From Kiritimatiellia bacterium (GTDB lineage: Bacteria > Verrucomicrobiota > Kiritimatiellia > RFP12 > UBA1067): a DNA stretch of 18,800 bases. The stretch covers positions 1 through 18,800 of the forward strand of contig JAGCJE010000311.1 in the NCBI GenBank assembly GCA_017648225.1, given 5' to 3'. This document shows positions 6,388-14,841 of this stretch, one piece after another (position 1 is the first letter of the stretch; each line of letters begins with the position of its first letter). The notes under the pieces were generated by a model that worked only from the letters and a program-made list of their open reading frames with translations, was not told where the DNA came from and searched no databases. The position numbers and the translations under genes are program-made.

Positions 6388-8316
6388 TTACAGCGAAGCG
6401 AGGAGCCCGCCGCAGAGAATGAGATGCTTCTCGCGATCCGAAAGACGCGTCTTGAGAGCGATAACGCCCTTCTTCGTCTTGAGCTCGAAAACGCCGTCTC
6501 CGGCAACGGCATCACGTATGCCTTTAAGTTCGAACTTCTCGCCGGCGACGATTTTGTCGTAATCGGAAGGATTTACGAACTCGAAAGGTACAATGCCGAA
6601 ATTAATCAGGTTGGCGCGGTGGATGCGTTCGATCGACTTCGCGAAAACGGCCTTTACGCCGAGATACATCGGGCAGAGCGCCGCGTGTTCGCGGCTCGAG
6701 CCCTGACCGTAACTTTCGCCCGCGACGATAACGTTTACCGCGCCCGCCGTCTTGTTTGCGAGGCAGTTGTCGTGGAACTTAGGATCGCACGGCTCGAAGA
6801 CGAACTTCGCGTATTCCGGAATGTTGGAGCGGAACTTAAGTCTCGCGCCGGCGGGCATGATGTGGTCGGTCGTGATTTTATCGCCGACCTTGATCGCGCA
6901 TACGGCGTCGTAAGTCTCAGCAAGCTTCTCGCCCTTCGGAACCTGGGCGATATTGGGTCCGCGTACGATCTTCGCGGCTCTGACGCCCTTTCCAGATGTG
7001 GAGCGGTAAAGGAACATTGAATCGTCGATCGGAAACTTCTTGGGACTGGGAACGCTCGCGACGGGATTAAGCGTAGGAAGTTCGATCTTGCCGGTAAGAG
7101 CCGACGCTGCGGCCGTCTCGGGAGACACAAGGTAAACGCCTGCGGACTTTGTACCGCTGCGGCCTTCAAAGTTGCGGTTGTTGGTTCTGAGAGAAATTGC
7201 GCCCGTCCTCGGAGACATGTGAGCGCCGATACAGAACCCGCACGCGTTTTCGAGCATACGGCAGCCTGCGCGGTGGAGAATTCCGAGCGATCCATCTTTG
7301 GCGAGCATATCGATAACCTGGCGTGAACCGCAGGCGATACCGACTTCGACATCATCGGCCACGTGCTTACCCTTAAGATAAAGTGCGACGGTGCGGATAT
7401 CGCGGTAGGACGAGTTCGTGCAGGAGCCGATCATTATCTGATTTACCTTCTTGCCCTTCATCGACTTTACCGTAACGATGTTCCCGGGGCTGTGCGGCGC
7501 AGCCATAAGAGGCTCGAGCTTCGAAAGATCGACCGTAAACGTATCGTCGTATTTTGCTCCCCTGTCGGGAAGTATCTCGACGAAATCTTCAGCGCGCCCC
7601 TGAGCGGCGAGGAACTGCTTCGTGACCTTGTCCGAAGGGAATACGCTCGTCGTAACTCCGAGCTCGGCGCCCATGTTCGTGATCGTCGCGCGCGAAGGAA
7701 CATCGAGCGTCGCGACTCCTGGACCGGTATATTCGAAAATCCAGCCGACATTACCCTTAGTCCCGAACTTTTCGAGAACCTTGAGAATCACGTCCTTGGC
7801 GCTCACGCCCTTTTTAAGTTTACCTTTAAGAACGATGGCGCGGACCTTCGGTGTAGGAATATGAAACGCTCCGCCAGCCATAGCGACCGCAATATCAATA
7901 CCGCCCGCACCGATGGCGATCTGGCCGATGCCGCCGCCCGTCGGGGTATGGGAATCGGAACCTAGAAGAGTTGTGCCCGGCTTTCCGAAACGCTCGAGGT
8001 GTAACTGATGGCAGATGCCGTTGCCGGCCTTGGAATAGATGATGCCGTATTTCTTCGCGACAGACTGCAGAAAGTCATGGTCGTCGGCGTTCTCAAAACC
8101 GATCTGAACGGTGTTGTGGTCAACGTAAGAAACCGATACGTCCGTTTTTACGCGGTTTACTCCCATCGACTCGAACTGGAGATACGCCATCGTACCTGTA
8201 GCGTCCTGTGTCAGAGTCTGATCGATACGGATACCGAGCTCGGAATCTTTAGAGGCGTCGCCTTCCACTAGATGGGCGGCGAGAATTTTTTCAACGACAT
8301 TCATCTGTTTTTTCAT
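6388..8316 (-). CDS. Aconitate hydratase, Aquifex-type
   Basis: A complete single-chain aconitase of about 642-645 residues, close to the size of the 'Aquifex type' subfamily and shorter than AcnA or AcnB. It interconverts citrate and isocitrate in the cytoplasm using a [4Fe-4S] cluster. Numbered from the ATG at 8325: GSDSHTPTGGGIGQ (122-135); cluster ligands Cys302 (IGSCTNSSYRD) and Cys362/Cys365 (ENACGFCIG); the swivel domain with TTDHIMPAG (485-493) and active-site loop GQGSSREHAAL (540-550). Start: ATGs lie at 8325, 8316 and 8304, none with a Shine-Dalgarno. The -10 box at 8326-8331 abuts the first ATG, so a transcript from it would begin near 8319. I therefore place the start at 8316, nearly leaderless; 8325 is possible if transcription runs through from tlyA. 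Confidence 0.93.
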   Translation of the reverse strand: MKKQMNVVEKILAAHLVEGDASKDSELGIRIDQTLTQDATGTMAYLQFESMGVNRVKTDVSVSYVDHNTVQIGFENADDHDFLQSVAKKYGIIYSKAGNGICHQLHLERFGKPGTTLLGSDSHTPTGGGIGQIAIGAGGIDIAVAMAGGAFHIPTPKVRAIVLKGKLKKGVSAKDVILKVLEKFGTKGNVGWIFEYTGPGVATLDVPSRATITNMGAELGVTTSVFPSDKVTKQFLAAQGRAEDFVEILPDRGAKYDDTFTVDLSKLEPLMAAPHSPGNIVTVKSMKGKKVNQIMIGSCTNSSYRDIRTVALYLKGKHVADDVEVGIACGSRQVIDMLAKDGSLGILHRAGCRMLENACGFCIGAHMSPRTGAISLRTNNRNFEGRSGTKSAGVYLVSPETAAASALTGKIELPTLNPVASVPSPKKFPIDDSMFLYRSTSGKGVRAAKIVRGPNIAQVPKGEKLAETYDAVCAIKVGDKITTDHIMPAGARLKFRSNIPEYAKFVFEPCDPKFHDNCLANKTAGAVNVIVAGESYGQGSSREHAALCPMYLGVKAVFAKSIERIHRANLINFGIVPFEFVNPSDYDKIVAGEKFELKGIRDAVAGDGVFELKTKKGVIALKTRLSDREKHLILCGGLLASL

Positions 8317-8325
8317 GGTTTTCAT

Positions 8326-8334
8326 AGTATATCA
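8326..8334 (-). promoter_or_regulatory. Extended -10 promoter for aconitase
   Basis: Minus-strand TGATATACT (8334-8326) is an extended -10 element identical to the one before tRNA-Glu. No good -35 box is visible 16-18 bases upstream, as is common for extended -10 promoters. The predicted +1 near 8319 falls 3 bases before the ATG at 8316. Confidence 0.6.
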
Positions 8335-8371
8335 TTTTCATGTTTCGCATCGTTCCCGATCGTTGCCGCGA

Positions 8372-9103
8372 TCATTTACGCCAATACGACAGGTACTCTA
8401 TATTGCCTTTTTCCTTGCCTTTTATCGGAGATTCCTCCAGGCCCAGAAGTTCAAGCGAAAGCTCTTCTTTCGCAAATCGGACGATTTCGTCTCGTGCGGC
8501 CAGACGCAAAGCCTCGTCTTTTACGAGGCCTCCTGGCGCGTTACCCTTCCCGACCTCGAACTGCGGTTTGATGAGCGCGACGATTTCGCCTCCGGGAGGT
8601 AGAACGTCTTTGATGGGCGGCAGAATAAGTTTAAGAGAAATAAAGGAGACATCCGTAACGGCAAGCAGAGGCTCATATGGGAGATCCTCGCGCTTCATGA
8701 ATCTCGCATTGTAATTCTCCTTTACCCAAACGCGCGGATCGCTCCGCAACGACCACGCAAGCTGATTTGTACCGACATCGACCGCCATGACCTTCTCTGC
8801 TCCGTACTGGAGAAGACAATCGGTGAATCCACCCGTGGAACTACCTACGTCGAGACATGTTTTACCCTTTGCGGAAAGTGACGGGAAACAGTTGAAGGCG
8901 CCTTCCATCTTTTCACCGCCGCGGGAGACGAATTTCGGAGGAGAAGCGACTTCGATATCCACAGTGTCATCAACCATTCGGGAGGGCTTTCGCTCGACCT
9001 GCCCCTTCACGCGGACCTTGCCCTCCATCAGAAGAGCCTGAGCGCGGGTGCGGCTGTCGCAAAGCCCGCGCTCGATCATAATAACATCAAGCCGTTTTTT
9101 CAC
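8372..9103 (-). CDS. tlyA: TlyA-family rRNA 2'-O-methyltransferase
   Basis: A 243-residue protein with the standard TlyA arrangement. The N-terminal S4 RNA-binding domain (about 3-60) contains RLDVIMIERGLCDSRTRAQ and RVKGQVERKPS. The FtsJ-like methyltransferase domain follows, with RGGEKMEGA (61-69), the SAM-binding loop LDVGSSTGGFTDCLLQ (84-99), AVDVGTNQLAW (107-117), TDVSFISL (150-157), IKPQFEVGKG (178-187) and GNIEYL (233-238). The FtsJ K-D-K-E tetrad can be placed at Lys65, Asp151, Lys179 and Glu236. By family knowledge TlyA methylates ribosomal RNA riboses, and its loss causes capreomycin resistance in mycobacteria. The start is a GTG at 9103 overlapping the preceding stop codon by 4 bases (GTGA), consistent with coupled translation. 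It is the last gene of the metG unit. Confidence 0.94.
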   Translation of the reverse strand: MKKRLDVIMIERGLCDSRTRAQALLMEGKVRVKGQVERKPSRMVDDTVDIEVASPPKFVSRGGEKMEGAFNCFPSLSAKGKTCLDVGSSTGGFTDCLLQYGAEKVMAVDVGTNQLAWSLRSDPRVWVKENYNARFMKREDLPYEPLLAVTDVSFISLKLILPPIKDVLPPGGEIVALIKPQFEVGKGNAPGGLVKDEALRLAARDEIVRFAKEELSLELLGLEESPIKGKEKGNIEYLSYWRK

Positions 9104-10419
9104 TGGAGATCAAGCCGTTCCATCTTACGGATGTTTTCTTTAGGAATGGGGCGCTCGATTTTGTTTTTACCCTCGACCGTGATATACGCCCCCTCGGTAT
9201 TCTTTAAAATACCTTCGATCACGTCCGTTGAAGTCGTAATTCTTATATTCGGAGTGAAAACCTCACGCATTTCAATCTTCAATGACGTCGTAGAGGAGAC
9301 GCTAAGTACGGGATGTCTGATCTCCTCCGCGTATCCGCGGCATTTCACGCGAACCGTATGTTCGCCGGCTTTGAGTTCGGGTACGATGAGGGATTCGCTC
9401 CACATCGTAGGATCGCCCGATCCCTTCGTTCTGCCGATGACGCGGCCGTCGATTTCGACCTCGATCCCTGCCGGTCGGGTACGGATTTCCAGCTTCGCGA
9501 GATTACTCGAAAGACGAAACTCCTCGTTTACCGTCGCGCCTTTCTCGACGGTTATTTCACGCGTCAGGGAATCAAAGCCTTCCTTTTCGGCCTTCACGGT
9601 ATAAATGCCCGGAGTAAGATTTTTCAGGTAAATCGGCCCGTCACCGCGCGGTTCGCCGTTAATGTAGAATCTGGCTCCGGAGGGAACGGAGGTGAGATTC
9701 AAACTGCCCGGCAGCGGATTAAGCTTATAGAATAGATTCGGCGTGTCGCCCGCGTTGATCGCGATTTCACGCGTCAGCTTTTCGTAGCCGGCTTTTTTAA
9801 GTTCAAGCGTCATGCGCCCGTTCGGAATTTCAGAGACGACTACGGGAGTGTGGCCTCTGGAAATTCCGTTTAATATGACTTCCGCGCCCTCGGGATCGCT
9901 GGTTATGTTGGCGACGCCCGAATTGAGCAGAAGCTTGACGTTCTGGACGATGGGTCTGCGGCCGTTGAATTTGATTTCGAGCTTTCTGTCGAGATAGCCG
10001 GTCTTTCTCAAAACGACCGAATGGAGATCCTTGGTCTCAAGGACGGTTATAAGACGCGGGGTTTCTCCGTGGGAATATCCGTTTACCGTTATCGACGCGC
10101 CGGAAGGCTCGCTTGTCAGAAGAAGAAGCCCCTTTACAGGCTCCAATCTGGTCGACACCTGATTTCCGGAGACCTCGAGCGGAGTGAAGATCGCGTCATA
10201 CGGCTCGTAATCATCCAACTCCATCCTGACGTGACACGGTTTGTTGGGTTTGACGTTCGAGAGGACAAAAGGCGTCATACCCTTCTCTTCACCGTCGACG
10301 AACACCTGGGCCCCTTCGGGAGTCGACTTGAATTCGACGGAAACGCGCTTGGGCGCTCCGTCCTGCGCGAAAAGAATCCCGGCCGTGCAGACAAACAAGA
10401 ACGAGAGAAACTTTTTCAT
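9100..10419 (-). CDS. Secreted protein with five PEGA repeats
   Basis: A 439-residue protein with signal peptide MKKFLSFLFVCTAGILFAQ (cleavage near Ala18-Gln19) and five consecutive PEGA-type beta repeats at about 28-93, 98-165, 169-234, 239-304 and 309-385. Each opens with a variant of STPEGAQVFVDGxxxGxTP, for example SEPSGASITVNGYSHGETP, SDPEGAEVILNGISRGHTP and SVPSGARFYINGEPRGDGP, and closes with a KAGYE/KEGFD segment. The fifth is the most divergent. The tail (390-439) is a small strand-rich segment (TTSTDVIEGILK, IPKENIRKMERL). PEGA domains occur in surface and S-layer-like proteins; their exact role is unclear, but a periplasmic or cell-surface scaffold is likely. The ATG overlaps the FHA gene stop by 4 bases. 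Confidence 0.92.
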   Translation of the reverse strand: MKKFLSFLFVCTAGILFAQDGAPKRVSVEFKSTPEGAQVFVDGEEKGMTPFVLSNVKPNKPCHVRMELDDYEPYDAIFTPLEVSGNQVSTRLEPVKGLLLLTSEPSGASITVNGYSHGETPRLITVLETKDLHSVVLRKTGYLDRKLEIKFNGRRPIVQNVKLLLNSGVANITSDPEGAEVILNGISRGHTPVVVSEIPNGRMTLELKKAGYEKLTREIAINAGDTPNLFYKLNPLPGSLNLTSVPSGARFYINGEPRGDGPIYLKNLTPGIYTVKAEKEGFDSLTREITVEKGATVNEEFRLSSNLAKLEIRTRPAGIEVEIDGRVIGRTKGSGDPTMWSESLIVPELKAGEHTVRVKCRGYAEEIRHPVLSVSSTTSLKIEMREVFTPNIRITTSTDVIEGILKNTEGAYITVEGKNKIERPIPKENIRKMERLDLQ

Positions 10420-11795
10420 TTTCTGCGCCCTTTCCTATCTTTCTCGATTTTCCTTAAGTTTATTTCGCAGTTTTCGATCCCGCTTTCGGCGTCACGGTGC
10501 CTAATGTCGTCGCGGCGGGGAACCATCTCGCGGATTATGGCAAACTCTTCACGCGCTCCTTCCCAGTCGCCGATGGTCTGAAGCCTGCCGGCCTCCTCGA
10601 ATCTCTTTTTGCACCGGCCGTCCAATTCCTTTCGCGCCTCATCTATCTTACGCTGGATCCGCACGATGGAATCGCCGCTCGCCCCGAGAAGCGAAAGATC
10701 TCTGCGCGCTAGGGTATACGAGTCGATCGCCTTGCTTATATTGGGATATTCGACGTCGCGCTTGTCCCAGAACTCGTCGGCGAGTATCTCGCTGTCCTCG
10801 ATGGACTTCTCGATCTCCTCACGCGACCGTTCGATCGACTGTACGCCGAGAATGTTGTTCACCGTCGACTCGAGCTTTTCGCGGATCCTCTTGAATTCTT
10901 CAGGCTCGAGTTCATTCTCGACGACGACTTTTTTAACTCCGTTTTTACGGACGAGTTTAATGGACCACGATTTGTAGGCGTTCACATTGGCAGAGGATTC
11001 GCCTATGTATTCGTCTTTAAGTTTCTTCCAGTCGTCACCGGAAAAGATCATCTCAAGAAGTTCTCTGTTGGAATCCGTGATCTGTTTTTTCGTAGACGGC
11101 AATTGACGGTTTTCATGAGGAAGATCGTCGAATTCGATACTCAATTCGCCGTTGCTCGCGAGTGTCGCCGCATAACGGAATACATGTGAAGAATCCGCGT
11201 CAACCTTTTCATAAACGAAGGAAACGATATCGTCGGACACTTTTTCCTGCTTCTCGGCCTGTACCGCCCTCTTTTTGGCGAACGGATTGCCGAAGACGAG
11301 AACAAATGCGATAGAAGCAAGGAGGACGCCGATAATCGCGGTCGTAACGATTTTCAAAACTGGAGAGACCTTCTGCCTGGCGTCGTCGGGAGATCCTCCT
11401 GACTGGTTTCCGGCGGAACCGAATCCGAGATCGACCTCGCCGCCCGCCTCGGAAGCGGGCCTCGCGGGCGCACCTTTACCGGACGGCTCTTCTTCGCCTA
11501 TCATTTTAAGAGACGTCGATCCAACGTAAATCTCGTCACCCGCCTTGAGCGTACGCGGAGCGGAAGAGACGGCCTCTCCGTTTACGTACGTTCCGTTCGC
11601 GCTGGAAAGGTCGATCACCGTCACGTCGGATTCGCCCGAACACTCGAAGAAACAGTGATTGCGGGAAAGCTCCTCGTCCGGAATATGAATGTCGCTGGAA
11701 GACGAACGGCCCAGACGCAATCCCGCGTAAGGAACCTCAAACCGCCTGCCCGCCAGATCTCCGGACGTCACAAGTATTTCTAGTCTTTTTGCCAT
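10416..11795 (-). CDS. FHA-domain membrane protein with helical C-terminal part
   Basis: A 459-residue protein. Residues 5-98 form an FHA domain with its diagnostic residues: GR at 29-30, SRNH at 44-47 and NGTYVNG at 67-73. FHA domains bind phosphothreonine, so this part should face the cytoplasm and read a Ser/Thr kinase. A low-complexity Gly/Ser/Ala linker (about 103-143) leads to one transmembrane segment (about 148-169, IVTTAIIGVLLASIAFVLVF). After the segment comes a long, mostly helical and charged region, probably periplasmic, ending in Lys/Arg-rich KDRKGRRK. Start: ATG at 11795 with AGGAGAGG just upstream. It lies 12 bases after the TadC-like gene and overlaps the PEGA gene by 4 bases, so these proteins probably work together. 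No kinase or phosphatase is in the window. Confidence 0.9.
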   Translation of the reverse strand: MAKRLEILVTSGDLAGRRFEVPYAGLRLGRSSSSDIHIPDEELSRNHCFFECSGESDVTVIDLSSANGTYVNGEAVSSAPRTLKAGDEIYVGSTSLKMIGEEEPSGKGAPARPASEAGGEVDLGFGSAGNQSGGSPDDARQKVSPVLKIVTTAIIGVLLASIAFVLVFGNPFAKKRAVQAEKQEKVSDDIVSFVYEKVDADSSHVFRYAATLASNGELSIEFDDLPHENRQLPSTKKQITDSNRELLEMIFSGDDWKKLKDEYIGESSANVNAYKSWSIKLVRKNGVKKVVVENELEPEEFKRIREKLESTVNNILGVQSIERSREEIEKSIEDSEILADEFWDKRDVEYPNISKAIDSYTLARRDLSLLGASGDSIVRIQRKIDEARKELDGRCKKRFEEAGRLQTIGDWEGAREEFAIIREMVPRRDDIRHRDAESGIENCEINLRKIEKDRKGRRK

Positions 11796-11807
11796 AACCT
11801 CTCCTGA

Positions 11808-12722
11808 TTAAAACAACTGACCCTTCATCGCCTGGGCGATTACCGGACCGAGCAGAATTATGAACACCGCCGGAAAGATGCAGAGCATCAAAGGCCCGAG
11901 CATTTTTGTGGGAGCTTCGTTTGCGAGTTTTTCGGCGCGATCAAAGCGGCGCTCTCTCAACTGCTCGGACTGTATGCGAAGTATTGAACCTATCGACACG
12001 CCGAGCTCGTCGGCCTGGATAAGAGCGTAGGCGACGGATTTGAGATCAGGCTGCTTTACGCGGTCCGCCATACTCTTTAGGGCGACTTTTCGCGACGAAC
12101 CGACCTGAATCTCCTTCGTCATGCGAAGAAGCTCCTCATTGAGAGGATCGAGTTTCCTGGATTCGCAGTTACGCTGAAGAGCGCTGATGAAATCCATACC
12201 CGCCTCGACGGACAGAGTCAATACGTCAAGAACGAACGGCAGAGCCTTCATTATCGAAAGATGACGTTTTTTAACGGCGTCCTTAAGCCACATTGTAGGC
12301 TGGAGCGCGAGAAGAACGACACCCATGATGCAAAGCTGAAGACGCAGAGATACAAACAGCGACCCGGGAAACGCAGCGCCCATAAAGAAGATGACCACGC
12401 ACCAGAGCAGACCCATCGCGATCGGCGAGAGTATGCGAAGCGCCACGAACTCCCTGCCGTTCAAAAGGCCCTCGTATCCCCCGGAAACGAGCATCGACTC
12501 GTACTTCGCCACGTCCTTCGCGAACGACGGACGGGAGACGAGTCGGTCTAAATTTCCGACGAACGGCAGGAGTAACTTGAATGTAAGAGGCAGAGACCGC
12601 TCCTGACGGCGACCGTCGGCGAGCGTAACGTACGTCACTTCGCGAGCGACGCTCGCGGCATACCACGCGAGCCCCGCAGCGGCGACGCCCCAAACTATCA
12701 TCAGTATTACTTCCATCGCCAT
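11808..12722 (-). CDS. TadC-like type II/IV secretion system F-family membrane protein
   Basis: A 304-residue protein of the T2SSF/TadC family: an N-terminal transmembrane helix (about 5-25), two further hydrophobic segments (about 95-118 and 126-145), the cytoplasmic helical domain and a final hydrophobic helix (about 275-298). The domain motif is clear in LPFVLDVLTLSVEAGMDFISAL (split over residues 161-182), followed by KEIQVGSSRKVALKSMADR and a second SIGSILRIQSEQLR. Family members are inner-membrane platform proteins for pilus or secretion assembly, usually with TadA (ATPase) and TadB partners. Neither partner is visible here, since metG lies directly upstream. Start: ATG at 12722 or 12716; neither has a clear Shine-Dalgarno. 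It starts 21 bases after the metG stop codon. Confidence 0.9.
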   Translation of the reverse strand: MAMEVILMIVWGVAAAGLAWYAASVAREVTYVTLADGRRQERSLPLTFKLLLPFVGNLDRLVSRPSFAKDVAKYESMLVSGGYEGLLNGREFVALRILSPIAMGLLWCVVIFFMGAAFPGSLFVSLRLQLCIMGVVLLALQPTMWLKDAVKKRHLSIMKALPFVLDVLTLSVEAGMDFISALQRNCESRKLDPLNEELLRMTKEIQVGSSRKVALKSMADRVKQPDLKSVAYALIQADELGVSIGSILRIQSEQLRERRFDRAEKLANEAPTKMLGPLMLCIFPAVFIILLGPVIAQAMKGQLF

Positions 12723-12743
12723 TATAGGAATCTTTTTGAGATT

Positions 12744-14786
12744 TTATGTCGCAGCTGCGCCCGCACCCGCATCGGACGAAGGCGACAGGACTCCTCCGTT
12801 GACGCCCGGCTCGCCCGCGAAAAGAATCATACCTTCCGACACGCCGACGGACATCTTTCGAGGAGCGAGGTTCGCGACAAAGACAACTTCATTTCCGACA
12901 AGTTTATCCGGCTCTGGATACGCCTGACGGATTCCCGAGTAAATCGTGCGCTTTCCGAGAGAGCCGGCGTCAAGAACGAATTTAAGAAGCTTAGTGCTCT
13001 TGGGAACGATTTCGCAGCTTTCAACGACGCCGATTCGAAGATCGAGTTTCTCGAAGTCGGGGAATGCGATTTCGCTCTTAAGAGGCGCAACCTCTCCCGA
13101 GACTTCCTTCTCTTCCCTCTTGTTCTTGCTGGCGCGCGATTCGTGGCTGACTTCACCCGACTCGCCGGGCTTGACCTTGGCGGCCTCGACCATCGCTTCG
13201 ACCTGCTTCATGTCGACGCGGCTCGCGAGATACTCATATTCGCCGAGAGCGCAGTTTTCCTTGAACTCTCCGGCGCTCGCCCACGTCCACTCGCTCTCTC
13301 CGAAAAGCTTCATCGCCTTATCAGCGTACGCGGGAAGAACGGGTTTCAGATAAATCGCGATAATCCTGAAAGCGTTGAGCGCGGCGGTAAGCGTCGTGCG
13401 GGTCGTCTCTTCGTCCGTCTTGACGGTCTTCCAGGGCTCGCGCTTGTCGAAGTACTCGTTAGCGGCGTCCGCAAGTCGGCAGATTTCGACAACGGCCTGG
13501 TTGAACCTACGGTCTTCGAAATGTCTGGCGATCGTATCGCCGGCGGCAACGCACTTTTCGACGAGAGCACGGCCTTCCTCGTCCATCGTACCGAGAAGTC
13601 CGCCCAGTTTCTTTTGAAGCATCTGACCGCCGCGAGAGGCGATGTTCGTGATTTTTCCGACAAGATCGGAATTGACGCGCTGAACGAAGTCTGCAAGATT
13701 GAGATCGATATCGTCGGTCGTGCCTCCGAGTTTCGCCGCGTAGTAGTATCTGAGCGCTTCTGGCGGAAGATTGTCGAGATAGGTGCGAGCCGAAACGAAC
13801 GTCCCCTTCGACTTCGACATCTTCTCGCCGTTAACCGTCAAAAACCCGTGAACGAAAACTTTCGTCGGGCCCTTGAATCCGGCGGAGTTGAGCATCCCCG
13901 GCCAGAAAAGGCAGTGGAATCGGATAATGTCCTTGCCGATGAAGTGGTAAAGCTCGACGTTGGGATCGTTCCACATTTCGAACCTGCCGGCGTTCTTGAG
14001 ACTCGCGATATATCCGACTGGGGCATCGACCCAGACATAAAAGTATTTGTCTTTGCAGCCGGGAATCTCAAAACCGAAATACGGCGCGTCGCGCGAAATG
14101 CACCATCCGCGCAATGGCTCCTTGAACCACTCAAGAAGTTTATTCGAAACGTCGCTCGTCGTATGGTCGGGAATCCATTTTTCGAGATAGTCGTGCTGGG
14201 GTTCAAGTTCCCAGTAGAGATGCTCCGAATCCTTAACGACTGGCGTCGCTCCGCAGGTCGTGCACTTCGGCGAGCCGAGTTCCTCCGCGCCGTATGTCGC
14301 GCCGCACTTGTCACAGCTGTCGCCGTACTGATCCGGAGCGCCGCACTTGGGGCAGACGCCCTTCACAAAGCGATCGGGGAGAAACATCTTGCACTTTTCA
14401 CAGTAAAGCTGGGGAGTGGTCTTGCGAGTGATATACCCTTTCGCTTCGGCGGCCTTGTAGATCTGCTCGCTGAGCTCCTTGTTTTCAGGAGAATTCGTAG
14501 TATAATAGTTGTCGAACCTGATCTGGAAATCCGTAAAATCTTTAAGATGCTCGGCATGACTGCGCGCGATAAGCTCTTCGGGGGTTATCCCTTCTTTGCG
14601 GGCACGGATCATGATGGGAGTTCCGTGGGTATCGTCGGCGCATACGTAAACGCACTCGTTGCCGCGCATTTTCTGAAAGCGTACCCAGAAGTCGGTCTGA
14701 ATATATTCTACAAGATGACCGATATGAATGTCACCGTTTGCATACGGCAACGCGCTCGTTACAACTATCTTTCTCTTTTCGCCCAT
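12744..14786 (-). CDS. metG: Methionyl-tRNA synthetase
   Basis: A 680-residue class I methionyl-tRNA synthetase. The HIGH motif is at 21-24 in ALPYANGDIHIGHLVEY. The zinc-binding insertion (129-178) has Cys pairs CEKC, CPKC, CDKC and CTTC. KMSKS is at 322-326, and the helical anticodon-binding domain follows (about 360-540). After a Glu/Lys-rich linker (about 540-572) comes a C-terminal tRNA-binding OB-fold (about 575-660, FPDFEKLDLRIG, KSTKLLKFVLDAG, VVFVANLAPRKM), typical of dimeric bacterial MetRS. The last ten residues are Ala/Ser/Gly-rich. It attaches methionine to tRNA-Met in the cytoplasm. AAGGA lies 7 bases before the ATG at 14786, and an extended -10 promoter is at 14813-14841. It heads the unit continuing into the TadC-like, FHA, PEGA and tlyA genes. 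Confidence 0.97.
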   Translation of the reverse strand: MGEKRKIVVTSALPYANGDIHIGHLVEYIQTDFWVRFQKMRGNECVYVCADDTHGTPIMIRARKEGITPEELIARSHAEHLKDFTDFQIRFDNYYTTNSPENKELSEQIYKAAEAKGYITRKTTPQLYCEKCKMFLPDRFVKGVCPKCGAPDQYGDSCDKCGATYGAEELGSPKCTTCGATPVVKDSEHLYWELEPQHDYLEKWIPDHTTSDVSNKLLEWFKEPLRGWCISRDAPYFGFEIPGCKDKYFYVWVDAPVGYIASLKNAGRFEMWNDPNVELYHFIGKDIIRFHCLFWPGMLNSAGFKGPTKVFVHGFLTVNGEKMSKSKGTFVSARTYLDNLPPEALRYYYAAKLGGTTDDIDLNLADFVQRVNSDLVGKITNIASRGGQMLQKKLGGLLGTMDEEGRALVEKCVAAGDTIARHFEDRRFNQAVVEICRLADAANEYFDKREPWKTVKTDEETTRTTLTAALNAFRIIAIYLKPVLPAYADKAMKLFGESEWTWASAGEFKENCALGEYEYLASRVDMKQVEAMVEAAKVKPGESGEVSHESRASKNKREEKEVSGEVAPLKSEIAFPDFEKLDLRIGVVESCEIVPKSTKLLKFVLDAGSLGKRTIYSGIRQAYPEPDKLVGNEVVFVANLAPRKMSVGVSEGMILFAGEPGVNGGVLSPSSDAGAGAAAT

Positions 14787-14812
14787 ATAAATTCCTTAAA
14801 TATTTTTCTAAA

Positions 14813-14841
14813 ATTATACCAAATTCTAATTCTTTAGTGAA
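14813..14841 (-). promoter_or_regulatory. Promoter of metG unit (extended -10)
   Basis: On the minus strand TTCACT (14841-14836), a 17-base spacer and TATAAT (14818-14813) with TG one base upstream (TGGTATAAT). The -35 part lies inside the end of the xylanase gene. The predicted mRNA would have a leader of about 20 bases carrying AAGGA before the ATG. Confidence 0.72.

Noticed and set aside
6388..8325. 3-isopropylmalate dehydratase (LeuC/LeuD) instead of aconitase
   Set aside because: Large and swivel domains are fused in one ~640-residue chain, which fits the Aquifex-type aconitases rather than separate LeuC and LeuD subunits. Substrate preference still cannot be proven from sequence alone.
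12714..12726. TATAAT overlapping the TadC-like start codon as another leaderless promoter
   Set aside because: No TG extension and no -35; the predicted +1 falls after both candidate ATGs. The gene follows metG by 21 bases and is more simply read as co-transcribed.
13143..14837. Long open frame (564 codons) on the plus strand opposite metG
   Set aside because: It is wholly antisense to a metG that carries every expected motif, has no recognisable domain, and such frames arise from biased codon use on the coding strand.
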